Positions 24,754-38,300 are shown, numbered from the stretch's first letter. The stretch is DNA of 64,000 nt from Onchocerca volvulus (GCA_000499405.2 HG738136.1:2334646-2398645); one strand, 5' to 3'. Translations and numbers: made by a program. Notes: generated by a model from the letters alone, not told the origin.

Positions 24754-27700
24754 ATGGTCATATTCAAAATGGCTGGATTTCTGACGGCATTTACATTAAT
24801 TATGGGATTTTTTCTTGTGCTAATTAATTTTTATATGCGTGATAGTTATAATCAAAACGCTTTACAACAATCATTTTTTCATTTCTCTGACGGAAGCAAT
24901 CTAAGCAATCTTTCAATTGGTATTTCTTTTCTAAATAATTTTATTTTGAAATCAATCCATTTCCGATTGCTATCTGTTCCAAAGATCTTTAAATTGACAT
25001 TAAACATAATAGATTTCTCGAAAAAATTACGTCAATATCACGAAAAAAATTGAATTGAAATTTTTTGAACAAAAACTTTTTCAAAAAAAATTTTCAGTTT
25101 AAAAAAAAAAATTGAAAATTTTTATAAAAAAGGAAAGAACAAAAAAAATATTACATTAGACTATACTATTTCATTTTACCACTTATATCCACTCATTTTT
25201 TCAGTTAGTCTATGGGGAGCGGCTACGCTTGACGTGTCAAGCTCTACGTTAGTCTATATAAATAAAAATGTCAATGTTTGTTCAAAATCTTAAGCCTCCG
25301 AAAGTTCTTAAACACGTCTTATCCATATTAATTCAAAATCTTAGATATCGAAAAGTCCTAACTGATCCTTTGAAATTTTGACACAACGTTGCATTCGAAT
25401 ACGCGCATGTTTTTATACACGCGTTGCTGTAGCTCAGTCTGGTTAAGCAGAAAAAAAGAAAGAGAAAGCGCATGTTTCTAGTGTTGGGAAGAAAAAAATG
25501 ATACTTTGTAATTTGATTTGTAATTTGGTTGGACTGGAGAATGATTCTTGCTATTGTGATTAGGCTAGATCAGTAATAAGTGTGAAGAGGTTTTTTGTGT
25601 CGTGTATGACAGAGATGAATGCTGCTGAGAAATGTTTTATTGATTGATGAAAAAACAATTCGTAACAAATAATTATCAGAAAGATCCAGCCAAATTAATC
25701 ATTGGTTTATTCTTTCCTTCGTCAATAATAGAGAAGAATACTATTCAAGTAAATTGTCCGAGTATTGCTATTCTTCTATCACTTTGAACTGTCGAACTGG
25801 AATCCTTGGAACTCCGAACCCTCGCTGCTGCTCGATTTTGTCGTTTATCTGTGAATTGGAGTATTTTAACAGTAAATATGTTTGTCGTCCTTTTGAAACA
25901 ATGTCACACCACTTGACCTTAAGTATTTCTTGTTCACAATTACTGCAATGGCGTTATTTGACATCTTCCAGTTTTCGTTCACGTATAATATATTTAATTT
26001 CACAATACTTGTAGGTATACAATATTTTTTGCTGTCTACACAGACAATGATCTGTGTAGATATAGAGATTGTCTGGTTTGCCGACTCTTAGCACACGCAA
26101 CATATAATTATCTATGTGGGAAACAATCCGTCTCTAGATCTAAACCGCACAATTCTAAAAATTGATCATAAGCTTTATTGTTGGTGAATGCAAACACCAA
26201 TCGAATTGGAAACTGCAATCTCTTAAACTGAAATGGCAAATCTATTGGAATCATAAGAATGTGAGGAATAAAGACAACTTCACCTTTGAAAGGTCCTGTC
26301 AACATTGTTCCCTCTATGACATTGCTCATTAATTTTTTTACTGCAGCCGCATGCCGTTGCAAAATTTTGGCTGGTTGATATTTCGCAACATAATAATTGG
26401 CACCCGATTTCCAATTGTAGTACATGCGGTTTCATTCCTGGCAGATCGAATGAATTCAAAAATGCTGCTGGATTCGTAACCGCTTCATCTGCTTCCACAA
26501 CAATGTCGATTTATTTATATGTGTCTGTCTCGCTTTGAATGTCAGAATGTATAATATCGTAAGTTTATCGACGTCTTTGTTCATGGCCGCAAGAACAACT
26601 CGTTCACTCAGCCAATCTTGATTCTTATAATTGGTTTGAATATCGGGAAATACTTCTTCAACCAACTTTTCTTTTGACTTTAACAAATTGCAGAAATTAT
26701 GAGGTAATGAAATTCGTCCTGTGGTGAGATCAACCGGCATCTTATCGTTTCCCATTTCCAGCAATTGATGTGTGAATACTTCAACTGATCATATAGCAGC
26801 TGAATACGAATATTTGTAGTTAATTTTAACGTCTTCACGCGTCGCCACAAAGCAAAGTATTTCAGGCAATCATTTATTTCGGCGGCTAGTGTCAGTCGAG
26901 GAATTACAGGTCATGTTTGTCTCAAATCTCTTACAATTCAATATTAATGCATTCCCAAATGGTCTGATATTTCCAAGTAAATCTTACAATGATCGACCAA
27001 GAGCCTCGACCGATTTTTTATGTGCCATTGTACATTCATCCCACACAATAAGTTTGCATTGTGCAATATTTTTCCCATGCCGGATGTTTTGGAAATGTTG
27101 CATGTGAGAGTTTCAATAAATTGCATGCTCAATGGCAATTTCAAAGCGGAATGAGCAGTTCTTCCACCTGTTAGCAATGTTGCAGCTATTTCAAACGATT
27201 CAAGAGCTAAAGTTATGCCATTTTGGGATCGAATTGTTGCCAGAACCAATCCAACTAAGAACGTTTTACCAGTTCCTTTTGACGCATCTAAAAAATGATT
27301 TCTCCCACTCCCTTTTTGACAGTTTGCATTATTTAATCGTAAATGCTTTTTGCTCAGTTGTTAGCTTAGGAATATTTGATTGCAATATAAATAAAGATCA
27401 GTCGTGTTGTAATTTTGTTAGCGACACAATTCTACATCGAGCGAAGCAGCAGCAGATCGGTTCGGTGATGGCATTCCCAATTGATTGAGAGCCTTGTTCG
27501 CGATTTGTAAGCGCAAGTTATAGATAGACAAAAATAAACAAATAAAAGTATAATATGAATAAAATTTAAAAAAGAATTAATATCAATTATATTAAATTAT
27601 AGGTTATCAATATTTCTGATGGATTTGAATATTTAATCTATGGTAAAATGAAGAAAGTTATGATTTAATTTTTAACATTAAATTTACATCAAATTAAATT

Positions 27701-30700
27701 TAATCAAAATTAAGTCGGAGAAGGATAATTGAGCAAAACGATTGATTCTAAGAAATAGTTAGAATTAATTTTGTGATGAAATTTCTTTAGATTCAAACAA
27801 ATTAAGTTAATTTTTATTAAAGGAAAAGAATTTCAAATTCAAATTTTAACAGGTATTTAAAATTCTTTTTCAGATTCATTGCAAATGCAAAAATTTCTAT
27901 ATTTATATGCCAAATCAGAAAGCATTTTAATTCTTTTTATCATTTTTTTCCCTTTTTCCTTAGATAAATCCACGTAATGTAATAAGCATAGCAATAGAGA
28001 GAGAGAGAAAATGAGAGAAAAAAAGAAAGGTGGATTATCATTATTATTTATCATTAATTATTATTAGAATTATTAGAGAGATGAGAGGAAAAAGGAAGAC
28101 GGAGTCATCAAATTCCGCCTCCTCACTTACTTTTAGCTGTCACGCACGTGATACGTGAAATAAGTAAGAATGTTTATATAAGAGCACGCGTCTATTCGAA
28201 TGCAAATTGTGTCAAAATTTAAAAAGAATCGGTGGAGAACTTACGGCGATCATTGAGAAATAATACGTTGCATTTACATTTTTATTTATATACATTAATT
28301 TTCATTTTCCTAAAAGTTTGTATCGAATGAATTTTTTAATTTTCAAAAATTTAATTTTTTGTAGATTTGATTTTCAAAAAGAAAAATCAATGCCATCTCA
28401 CACAACTTGATCCCTGGGATCAACAACTGATTCCTTATTTATATCCTAATTGGAATCCGTGGAAAATGTGTAAAATAAGTCGTCAAATGCATACAGAACT
28501 CAAAAATAGCACAATTCGAATGCTTAATAAAACGTAAGTTAAACAAAAATTCGAATATTTAATAACAATTATAAAAAATTTTTTATCAAAAAAAAATCGA
28601 AACTTGTATTTAACATGATGTAAGTTTTAAATTTTGCAAATAATAGCGTATTTTATCATATCATTTAGATTATTATTAATTTCCCAAGCTATAACTTCTC
28701 TTTTTTTCAATATTTAATATTTTAAATATATTTGAGTGCATGATAAAAATTTCTTATTCTAGAAACTAATTTAAATTTTAAAAATTAAAAAAAAATTTTT
28801 TTCGATATTTTTAGAAATGATAAAAAGAATTTTTTTTAAGGAATGATAAAAATTTTAGCAATGAATTTTTTTTAGAAATGATAGTGATAAAAATTCATGC
28901 TTCTAGATTATTGTCATTCACTTATCATTCCAAAAAAGATAAATAAATGATAGTAGTATAGTAGCATGAATGGATACAATTTATGATATTTTGCATTTAC
29001 AATTAATTGATTAGATTTCAATGAAAAATGAAGAAATCATTATTTTCATACGAACCTCTCTAAGCTTATTTTATTAAATTGTTGTACTTAGAACTTCGAA
29101 ATGTAAATATCGTTGTGTTTATACGAATGGTGAATTGAATTTTAAAACGGGTAATTGGATTGAAATGAAGAAAAATGCGACATATCATGAAAGTTGCGAT
29201 TTTATTGAAACGCATTGTATGAAAAATAAAACGACAACTTTTCGTTACATTCATGACCAGGTTCGTTATTTTTCTTCCTTTTAAATAGGAAAAAAGAACA
29301 TTTTGATTTTAAATATTTCAATTTTCGATTTTAATCAATTCCGATTTATCGAATTGTTTTTATCTCAAAAGAATTTTTGTTCAAAAGAAAATTAATATCA
29401 ATGATATTTTTAATACTAAGTAAAGGAAAAAAATAACAGTTCGAAATGTTAAATTTAAGATTTTGCAATTTTTGTTTATTAGCTATCAACGTTCACCCAT
29501 GCTATCATGTGATGCTAAGTATTTAAAATAAAATCAAGCGATAATTTTTTCGATTAACTTCATAAACTTCAATAAACTTCATTTAAACCTCACTAAAATT
29601 CATAAAATTCACTTTTTTTTAGCAAATGATTTTCTGAAATATGATGACTAATTTTTTTTTTCTTTTTTAGGTAATAAAATCGAAAGAAAAGGTATTTCAG
29701 AAGGAGGATAATTTGCATCCAGGTGTATTCATTCTAGTTTTCGATTCTACCTCATCTTCTTCTGGAATTCGTACAATAATGGAAACAAACCAAGTAATTA
29801 TTTGAGTAAATTTTATTTTATTTATTTATTTTTTGATTTGCAGATCATTTCGTTCATTACAATCCATAAATTCTTTACGAGTATTTATCGATAAAATAAT
29901 TTAATATTTATTTGTATAAAAATTAGAATTAAATGTCAAAAATTAAGCGATATTGTTGATCAATCGATGATTACTGTTTTGTTAAGTAAATTTTATAATA
30001 TCTATTATTGGTGACAGCAGTAACGGAACTATCACAAAAGATTTTCACAAAACAACTTTGACTGGAAATGACGACTAAGTCGAAGAAGTTTGAAATAAAA
30101 GGAAAGTAAAGTTTGAGAACGATTTGTTGAAATTCATGTAAAAGGCCAATAATTCTGAGGTTTTGCGACAATTGTACGATGCGACAACATTTTACTATCA
30201 CAACAAAGTTGGCCTTAACAGTCGACCAAATGCTTATGCCATGTTTTCAGGTTTTTCTTTTTTCTTTTTTTTGTGACATTTTTATGCCGTAAATAAAGGA
30301 TAAATAAAAAAATAAATAAATAATAAAATGTGAAAAATGATATTGTTCACATTTTATTACTCAGTATTATTCAATTATTTCAATTAAAAAAAATTATTCA
30401 GTTTAATTATTTCTGTCTTCATTTTTCAATTTCATTTTTTATTTTTTCTTGCATTGTTATATTTCATTTTCATCAATTGATTTATTCTAATTATTCATTA
30501 CTTAATTTCTTTTTATTAACCCGTCTTTATTCTGCTCATTTCAAATTTCACAAAGAAAGTTTGTTTCTTCGTAATTTTGTTAACAGTCTGATATTGATTA
30601 ATTTAATTTTGAATATTTTTGGTAATTCAGCACATTGATTTTCATTTGATAATTTATATTCGCTAATTTGCATATTTGTTAAATCTATTTTCTTTATTTT

Positions 30701-33700
30701 GTTTAAATATATTCTTGAATGTAAAATTAAGTCCGTTGAATGCGTCAAACTTTTATATTCGATATTTCTATTCTTCACAAAGTAAACATTCTAATCTTTC
30801 GATGGTATTTCAGGAACTCGTATATCTGAATTGGATGAACGTCGTTTTCCCGGTAAAAGTGCTTCGGAATATCCAGATTCTTGTAAGGTAAGTATCACTA
30901 CAATTCTTTGGTATTGTGGTATTCGAGAATCAAAAGAAAAAATTAATTGTAATACTGGACAAATTATAACTTAGTAAAAATTAGAAAAATTAGAAATTGA
31001 TAAATTAGAAACTAATTTCTTGCGTGAACACGATAACTTTAGGTATTTAAATGTAAAATTTTTTTATGATTTAATTTTTTAATTTCTTTAAAATACCCGT
31101 TTGGTAAATTTAGTATCAGTTCATGTATTATCTCTTCTTTTATTGATATTTTTGAAGATAGAAGAATAAATAGATTTAAAAAATTAAATAATTGAATTAA
31201 ATGACTTTAACTATTGATCAAAAGGTAATATCGCTCCATTTATTCTTAAATTTCTTTATTTTCGTTCATATTGACAACAAGTTTAATATCTATTTAGTCA
31301 ATGTTTTCCTAACTTTCTCAAATCTATCGATATATAATTGATTTTAATCATATTATTATCTCTTTGATCCCAAAACATCACTACTGCTTACGTGATCAAT
31401 TAATTTCATAATTATTTTAAACTTTTCCGAAACTTTTCAATCATATTTTTTGTTCTAAAACTTTTGAAATCTTTTCTTTTCTTGTTTAATCTCTTTCTCT
31501 TACCATTTCAAATGTTTTTTTTTTTGGAATGATATTATCAAATGTTTATCAAAATGAATTGAAATTATCAAAATTCAAAAATTTGTTGTATTTCAGAATG
31601 GTCTCAAAAGAAATGAAACTGTAATTTATGATTTCATTGATCAAAATTATGCATCAATAATAGCGGAAGATTGGGTTGGTGCATTTAATTGGCCAAACTG
31701 TAAAGGTTACGGTGATCCACCGACCGATCATTATGGCGGGTAATTAATTAATTCATTTAGAATTATGAAGATTAAACAAGACCCATTTGAAAAATACAAA
31801 ATTTAATAAACTTCTGATAAAGTCAGAAATCCTTTTTATTTTTATTTTTTTGATAATTTTTACTTGATAATCTATGCTTGTTAATTTTGATTTATCTGGT
31901 AATTCAATTTGATTTTTTTTTTCAAAACCTATTTAGAATATCGAATTAAATATATTGAATTCTAATATTCGATCCTTTTATCCTTTACAAATTCTATTAA
32001 TTTCAGAAATTAGAAATTTTCGCTTTTTATAGTTGCAAAAAAAGAACAAAATAATGAGTTGTTTTGTCTTTTTCCATTTCAAAAAAGAGTGATAAACTTC
32101 AATGTTCATTAAAATGACCATTTGACAATCAATAATGCCATCTGATAATTTGATTCAAGTCCAAATTATTGATTTCTTTAAGAGATCAAATGATTACTTA
32201 AGCGAAAATAGAAAAATGATAATTTTATCAGAGAAGTCATAATTTGAAAAAAATAATTTTATTCTTATAAAGTCCTCTAATATTACGATCGACTGGTGAT
32301 ATAACGAAGACGGATGAAAATGATTTTGATAATCATTTCTACAAGGGTGAATGCCATGAACGTTATCATAAACTTATCAATTTTGTGAGCAAATTCTTGA
32401 ACGAATATAATGGAATCTCAAAATTTGTTATGATATGGTTATCAATGCTAGCACACGATTCGGCCAGTGGATTATATCGAACTGATAAGGTTAATCTTTC
32501 ATGCTACTTTTATCGAATCTCTTGCTTGTTCGACTTTCTTATCAACTGCATAATTAATTAATTAATAGTGAAAGGAATAAGACTAATGAAGGATATTTCC
32601 GCTAATTGCAATTTTCCTTAATCTATACCATAATTTACAGCATTTTACCAGTCTACAGTAATTTACAGTATTTTGCGAATTTTTTTCGTGAACATGTCAA
32701 TAATCTGAATAATTCATTCATATTTGTAATGGGTGATCATGGATTACGATTTGGTAAGATTCGAGCAACTCCACCTGGTCAAATTGAAGATAACAATCCA
32801 TTTTTTATGGTATGATTTTATGTTTGTAATAAAAAAAAAAAAAATTAAATAATTGAAGCATTTAACGCGAATAAATGGTGAATTGAAGTTTGGAAATCAA
32901 AATTTCGTCTTTTAAATTCAAATTTTCGTCTTCTGAAATTTTTTTGAATTCGAAATTTTATCACCTAATTTCATGAATAAATCCTAGAATTTTTTTTTCC
33001 GATGATTCTCATAGAATTATTACAATACAGCACAATTTTCTCGCACTTCAGATAGCAGTACCAAAATATTTACGTTCTAATGAGCAGCTTATTTTGAATT
33101 TAAAACAAAATTCTCGACGGCATACTTCTCATTTTGATTTCTATGCAACATTATATGATATAGTACGATATGCAAGAAATGATAATTTCCGAAAATGGGA
33201 TGAATACGATTTCAGGTTTTTGCCTCTATTCCTTAGATTGCTGATAAATTATCAGGAAAATCATGATAAGATTTTGGTTATGTTTGCTGTTAGCTTTTTA
33301 TCTGTTTAACTCATTTAAACTTAGGACTAATAAATTTATTTTTATGAAATACGAAAAATTGATTCATTTTTTATCAGAATATCGATTTATTTTTTGCATA
33401 ATTTCTTAAATTTTATCAAAAAGCTGTACATGCTTTTATATATTTTGTTTTTTCAACAACAATTTTCAATGGAAAACTTTTCTAAGCATAAAATTATTAT
33501 AATTGCGGTGAATTTCAAAATAGGATACTTTTTTTTTTCGCATAAATTTTTTCAAATATTTTGCTTCAACTATAGAAAAGAATTTGGTATGATACGAGGC
33601 GGAATTCGTGCAAGAAGTATGCTAAGGCCTATTTTATATGACAGGTAAAATAATCAATAATTATCATTTATCAAATTTCAAATTTTAAATTTTAATTTTT

Positions 33701-35130
33701 TCGGTGCAAATGAAGAAAGAGAAGAAAATAAAGAATGGTTAATATAGAAAGTAGCAATTAAAATTTTTCATTAAGAAATTTGTTTTTCAAGAAAAATTGG
33801 AATCATAAATGTAAAATTATTTTCGAATTTGAAAGCATGAAGTTTCTAATTCATTATCTTGCAGGACATGCGAAGAAATGGAAATTCCAATGGAATACTG
33901 TATTTGCCAACAAATTTGGCATAAATTTGACATACATAATGACGATGCTACAAAAGCTGCTCATCTCATTATCACTGATATCAATGATTTTTTAAAACGA
34001 AAAACATTGAATGGAATTTGCGAAATGCTTCGTTTTATAGAAGTAGTAATTTTATCTTAAACAAATATCTATGTAAGCTAATTTGTTAGGTAAGAAAAAG
34101 TGATTAATTGAACAGCTAAATAATTGGCTGTGAAATAAATCGCTTAGGAAAGTATTTTTATAACTATATTTGATGTATGAGAAACTTTTTATTATTGATC
34201 TGATTAAAAAAAAAAAATAATAAAAATTCTGATCAAAAATTCTAATTAAAAAAATTCTGCCTTTTCTATTGAAAAAGTTTATTCGCAATGTGCAGTGTAT
34301 GATAATACTTTGCATGATAAAATTGCATAAATTATATGATATGATAAAAAAAAATATGCAGCATAATAAGATGATATAAGAATAGCAGGAAGAAGGAAAA
34401 AATTATCATACAATTCATTGAATTCAAAGTTTTGAAATAATCATTTTGAAATTAAAATAAAAAAAATTAAAAAAAATAAAAGAAAAACGATTTATTTATT
34501 CTATCCGTTTTTCGCTCACTTGAATTAATTCTTCTTAAGATAATTTCGGCAGAATATCTTGAAGAAGAATCAACATTGAAAATAGTTGTACGTGCTTCAC
34601 CAAGTGATGGAAAATATGAAGCACAAGTATTGAAGGAGAATGATAATTTTAAAATAATAACAAAAGTAACATTTCTTTTTTTCGTTCCATTATATTTTTA
34701 TTTTTTCATTTTATGACTAAATTGTTTTGTTTACTTACTGTTTTTGTATAATAATACATCATTTATTTATTTTTTATCTTTCATTTTATGATTTATTTTG
34801 TTATATATTTTTTCGTTTGCATATTTAGTTTTTATATTTTATTATCATATTTGTTCGATTATATTTTGTAATTTTTTAAAAATATAGAACAATATTATAT
34901 TTTAAATTATTTATTTAAAATAATCGAATTGCAAGTAGAAGTAAATACACTTATATTTATAACAAAAGCCTTCCAACATAATAAATGATATTTTTAAATT
35001 TGCAGTTTTATTTGTTCAGATAACTCGATTGGATCAGTACGGTAATCAAGGATACTGTGCACCTGCTGAAGATGTTCGACATTTATGCTACTGCCGAAAA
35101 CAATTGACAACAGTGTCGACGATGCATTGA
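24754..35130 (+). CDS. DUF229 protein, alkaline-phosphatase/sulfatase-like fold, type II membrane protein
   Basis: Fourteen exons give 646 residues: 24754-24919, 28365-28533, 29092-29260, 29671-29793, 30160-30250, 30814-30887, 31597-31739, 32273-32489, 32669-32809, 33052-33215, 33576-33644, 33865-34042, 34540-34665, 35020-35130 (TGA). An N-terminal signal-anchor helix (FLTAFTLIMGFFLVLI) comes first, then the Cys-rich DUF229 entry (CHLTQLDPWDQ). ILVFDSTSSSS (Asp193, with Ser/Thr next to it), LAHDS (His373-Asp374) and VMGDHG (Asp407-His408) are the metal/nucleophile-like positions expected of this superfamily. NKVGLNSRPNAYAMFSGTR and EDWVGAFNWPNC are family hallmarks. The C-terminus is Cys-rich (GYCAP, HLCYC). 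The substrate is unknown; the family is usual in nematodes. TTTCAG at 24702, 51 nt before the ATG, could be a trans-splice or 5'UTR acceptor. Weakest junctions: the acceptors at 30159 (TTCTGAG) and 32272 (TTATAAAG), and the donor at 34042. Intron 1 (3445 bp) contains the antisense Helitron relic. Confidence 0.9.
25227..25242. repeat. Perfect 7-bp-stem hairpin near a Helitron-like terminus
   Basis: GCTTGAC-GT-GTCAAGC, followed 10 bp on by TCTATATAAATAAAAATG at 25253. TTAGTCTAT occurs on both sides of the hairpin (about 25205 and 25249). A hairpin near a TC- or CTRR-type end is a Helitron feature, but the end itself is not proven. Confidence 0.4.
25364..25405 (+). repeat. Left arm of a long inverted repeat
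   Basis: About 42 bp containing AAATTTTGACACAACGTTGC and ATTCGAATACGCG. It is the inverse complement, with few differences, of 28187-28230. The arms are 2.8 kb apart and enclose the helicase relic. Confidence 0.7.
25990..27510 (-). pseudogene. Helitron PIF1-like helicase, C-terminal part, frameshifted
   Basis: Reading from 27510 downwards on the minus strand, the usual helicase order appears in changing frames. First IANKALNQLGMPSPNR, then Walker A GTGKTF (27259-27276) and LVLATIRS, TLLTGGRTAHSALKLPL, NISKTSGMGK, Walker B LIVWDECTMAHKKS, FTHQLLEMGNDKMPVDLTTG, and KNQDWLSERVVLAAMNKDV. Then VEADEAVTNPAAFLNSFDLP, VKKLMSNVIEGTMLTGPFKG, FKRLQFPIRLVFAFTNNKA, LCGLDLETDCF and RVGKPDNLYIYTD. At least five frameshifts and several stops interrupt it. 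An intact protein would be a DNA helicase moving the element by rolling-circle replication. The motif identity with nematode/insect Helitrons is unmistakable; the copy is dead. Confidence 0.9.
28187..28230 (-). repeat. Right arm of a long inverted repeat
   Basis: Contains CGCGTCTATTCGAATGCAAA and TTGTGTCAAAATTT, the inverse complement of 25364-25405. It lies 135 bp before exon 2 of the DUF229 gene. Confidence 0.7.
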
Positions 35131-35269
35131 TTACCTTCATGTTTAACTTTTAATAGAAACTATTGGAATTATTTCCTTAGTCGAATTTATCCAGATTCTC
35201 CAAATTTCACGCTCTTTCTACAGTAATCCTACAGTAGATACACAGTAGGATAATTCCTTCACCATAGTG

Positions 35270-35307
<38 letters not shown>

Positions 35308-38300
35308 AAAAAGCAGCAATTTAACTATAGAATTTTGAAAAAAATAAAATAAAAATAAACGAGAAATGAGATGTAAAATCCAGTAATCCTTAAATTACAA
35401 TAATCTTCGAAAGGATTTGTCAGGTACTTTTAAAGATTACTGTAAGTCGATTCTTTTTATGAATCACTGCAATTTTTATTTATTTATTTATTTTTTAAAT
35501 TGTTGTAATTTGATTCCTTTTTCAAATCTTAGAAACATCAATCTTTCAATCTTCGATACATCCAGTTTTGTTTACGAAAGCTGCAAGAAATAGCATTTAA
35601 ATCAGAACGATGCCAATATCTCAATAGATCAATAAAAAATAATAAAAATTTGCTCAGTAACATTTTCACAGCGTGAATACATATGTTATGTGTTACTTTT
35701 TCAATATTTTCTAACAAATTTTCCAATGAATGCCAATATCCCGTAGTAATTTTGAAAATTATTTCAAAAAAAAAAAAAATTATGAAATAATTTTACAAAG
35801 CAAAAATTTAATTATCTCAAAAATTTCGCACGAAAAATTAACCTTTCGAGAAAATAATTGCGTTGTAATTATTGTGCCATAACTGTTTGTTATCACGATT
35901 TGCAAAAATAAATCTGTTAAATTATTCAAAAAAAAAAAAGAAAATAAAGATTTTGCATAACTTTGCAATCTCTAATCAAATTTTACTAAAAATGAAGTCA
36001 AAAAAGATTCCAAAACATTTTTCCATTCATCATAATCCCTCAGGTACGAAAGAAAAAAGGAATTAAGCCAAATTATTATTTCCATCCTACTTATTTTTGA
36101 ATATTTTTTATTTCTGAAAATATGCTTGAACTTCAGGTGTTAATAAAATATTGAACGACAAAAAATCTTTTTCTACTGTAATCAAAAACCCTGAAATTAA
36201 TGTATTTATCAAAGTTTGCATTTCTAGGTTTCTGAAGAACTCTAGCTTTATAATAAAATTTCCCTAGAATATAAAATATCGAACAATTGTATAATTTGTT
36301 TGATTTTTCCACTTTGCAAAAAAAAAAAAGCACTATTGAAAAATTATAAACTAGTCATTCTTGCTGATCTTTCTCGAGAGAAATACATACTTGCAACTTT
36401 GATGATCTCAATTGCTAAAGCAGATGATCCAACTCCAACGATTATTCTGCCAAGTATTGAAATATTTTGGTGATTTTTTCCTTTTTTTTTTGATTTTTCT
36501 GAAAAATATTCAATAATGTTCTTTAAAAATTAGCTACACCTGGCTACATCGAGCTTGCATAACTAATCTATACTAATAAAAATATTCATTCAATTACGTT
36601 TATCTATCACAAGTGTGATTGCATGATGTTGAATTACAGTATCCGCAGAAATCTATGCCTTTTCAATGTGTCCCAATTTAAAAAAAAAAAAAAAAAAAAT
36701 CTAAAGTTACCTGAAGTCCAATCAATTATCATTTGAAATAATCAGAGATCATTAAAAGAAGTAGAAAAAAATGAAGTAATGAGATTAGTAAACTAGCAAC
36801 TCTAATGGTAACTGAAAGTAAAAATAATTAAAATTAAAATTAGAACCTAAGAAAATTTTGTACTAATTGTATAATAATGCATTTGAAAAAGTCAATAAAT
36901 CAAAATGAGCAAAAATTAATAAAAATTGAAATATGAAATTAAACGAAAGGAATCTAATGTTGAATTTTCAATAATTTCTCTTTGATCTTTTATTAATGGC
37001 TAATCAATTGATTTTTTTTTTTAAATCTATTTTTCGAATTTTCTGCTTTTCAATTTACTAATACATATATCGGATGTAGACTTCAGGCGCATAGACTTCG
37101 ATAGCTGTTGTTTTATGATGTCAAATGTTGAACCTACGATTCAAAAGTTATCGCGAAGAATTACAGATTAGTTCCTTATTAAAATTAGATAATTATATAC
37201 AGTAATCCGGAGTACTCCGACAAATTTCGATATTTCAGATATATTTCATTAAATTACAGTAATCCATCGGAAAATAATCTTTTACGTAATGACGAAAAAC
37301 TTCGTTGCGGCGATTCAACAATGATATGCTTGCTTTTTTACAGTCGCCCTACTAACTACTGTAAACATTTCTGGCATCATATTAATATAGCATCGCTAAC
37401 AAAAGTCTAAACTAAACTTTGATAAATAAAAGTTTGATGGTTGACAAATTATTTTTGATGTGAATTTCCAACCAAACATGAATACAATGCTCTGAGAGTG
37501 CTTGATTATTAAAACATGATAATTTATAGACATTTAATTATTTGTGAAACTATTTTATCATAAACATATCATATATAATGCAATATAATCAAAACTTTGA
37601 TCAAAAACGGAGAAATAATTCTGGTGAACAGAATTTAAAATCAATTTCTTGATCTTCCCTAAACTGCTCTAATTAATCTCAGGTTAGCTGACTATAGAAC
37701 ATACAAATGATTTTTAGAAAATGAAAACAAAAGACTATCTAGAATATCACAGCAGAAAAATCACGAACACTTTTACTCTCTGCAATGACACGAACACTTG
37801 TATTTTTACTTTCCGCAATGATCCAGTTCGACTACCGATGATACAGGATTTTCCAAAAAGAATCCCAAACTTTTTTGTTTTCCTGACAAAATTTCAGGAG
37901 CACTGCAACGCTAATTAATCTAGAGATCAAAATATAGGGTAGTATCGAATCAATCTAAGATTAGCTTACAAAGTTTCCAATTTTGAATGCAGAAGAAAGA
38001 CACTTTAAGAAAATAAGAAATCACCATTAAATACCAGAAAATGCTCATCAAAAATGATGAAATATATCATCAAAATATCAAAAATAATGAAAAAATATTA
38101 ACAATGAAAAAGCTAGTGAAAATCCAGATAAATTTAAATCAGAAGTAAAAGCAGAAAATTAACAAAGAACTCCGATCGATAAAAATTTTTTTATATAATA
38201 TAGAAAATAAAATTCATGAACCTTTTTTGCAAAAAGTCTGAGCACAACAGAATCGGAAAAAATCCAAAATTTTGCATTTTCTAAGAGTTTAAAATTAGAA

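Larger units (their letters stand above)
25364..28230 (-). mobile_element. Decayed transposon insertion (Helitron-type helicase cargo) in DUF229 intron 1
   Basis: Limits are drawn at the inverted-repeat arms. The interior contains a broken Helitron helicase on the minus strand; no Rep (rolling-circle initiator) domain was seen, so the element is incomplete. Helitrons do not normally end in long inverted repeats, so this may be a nested structure (a Helitron fragment inside a terminal-inverted-repeat element) or chance pairing of repeats. Exact ends and target-site duplication were not identified. Confidence 0.4.

Noticed and set aside
24703..24840. Open frame DLITSNNQLPDISNVKNGH overlapping DUF229 exon 1
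   Set aside because: The other frame encodes the expected signal-anchor helix and joins in phase to the conserved DUF229 exon; the overlap is kept only as a low-interest finding.
25420..25460. tRNA-like TGCTGTAGCTCAGTCTGGTTAA (A-box match)
   Set aside because: No B box, no acceptor-stem pairing and no anticodon arm downstream; at best a trace of a tRNA-derived repeat.
25754..26014. 86-codon plus-strand open frame
   Set aside because: Lies antisense to the 3' tail of the Helitron relic and shows no domain; treated as decayed transposon sequence.
37721..37918. 65-codon open frame with Thr/Phe-rich sequence
   Set aside because: Created by a local 30-bp duplication (CACGAACACTT), without splice signals or homology.
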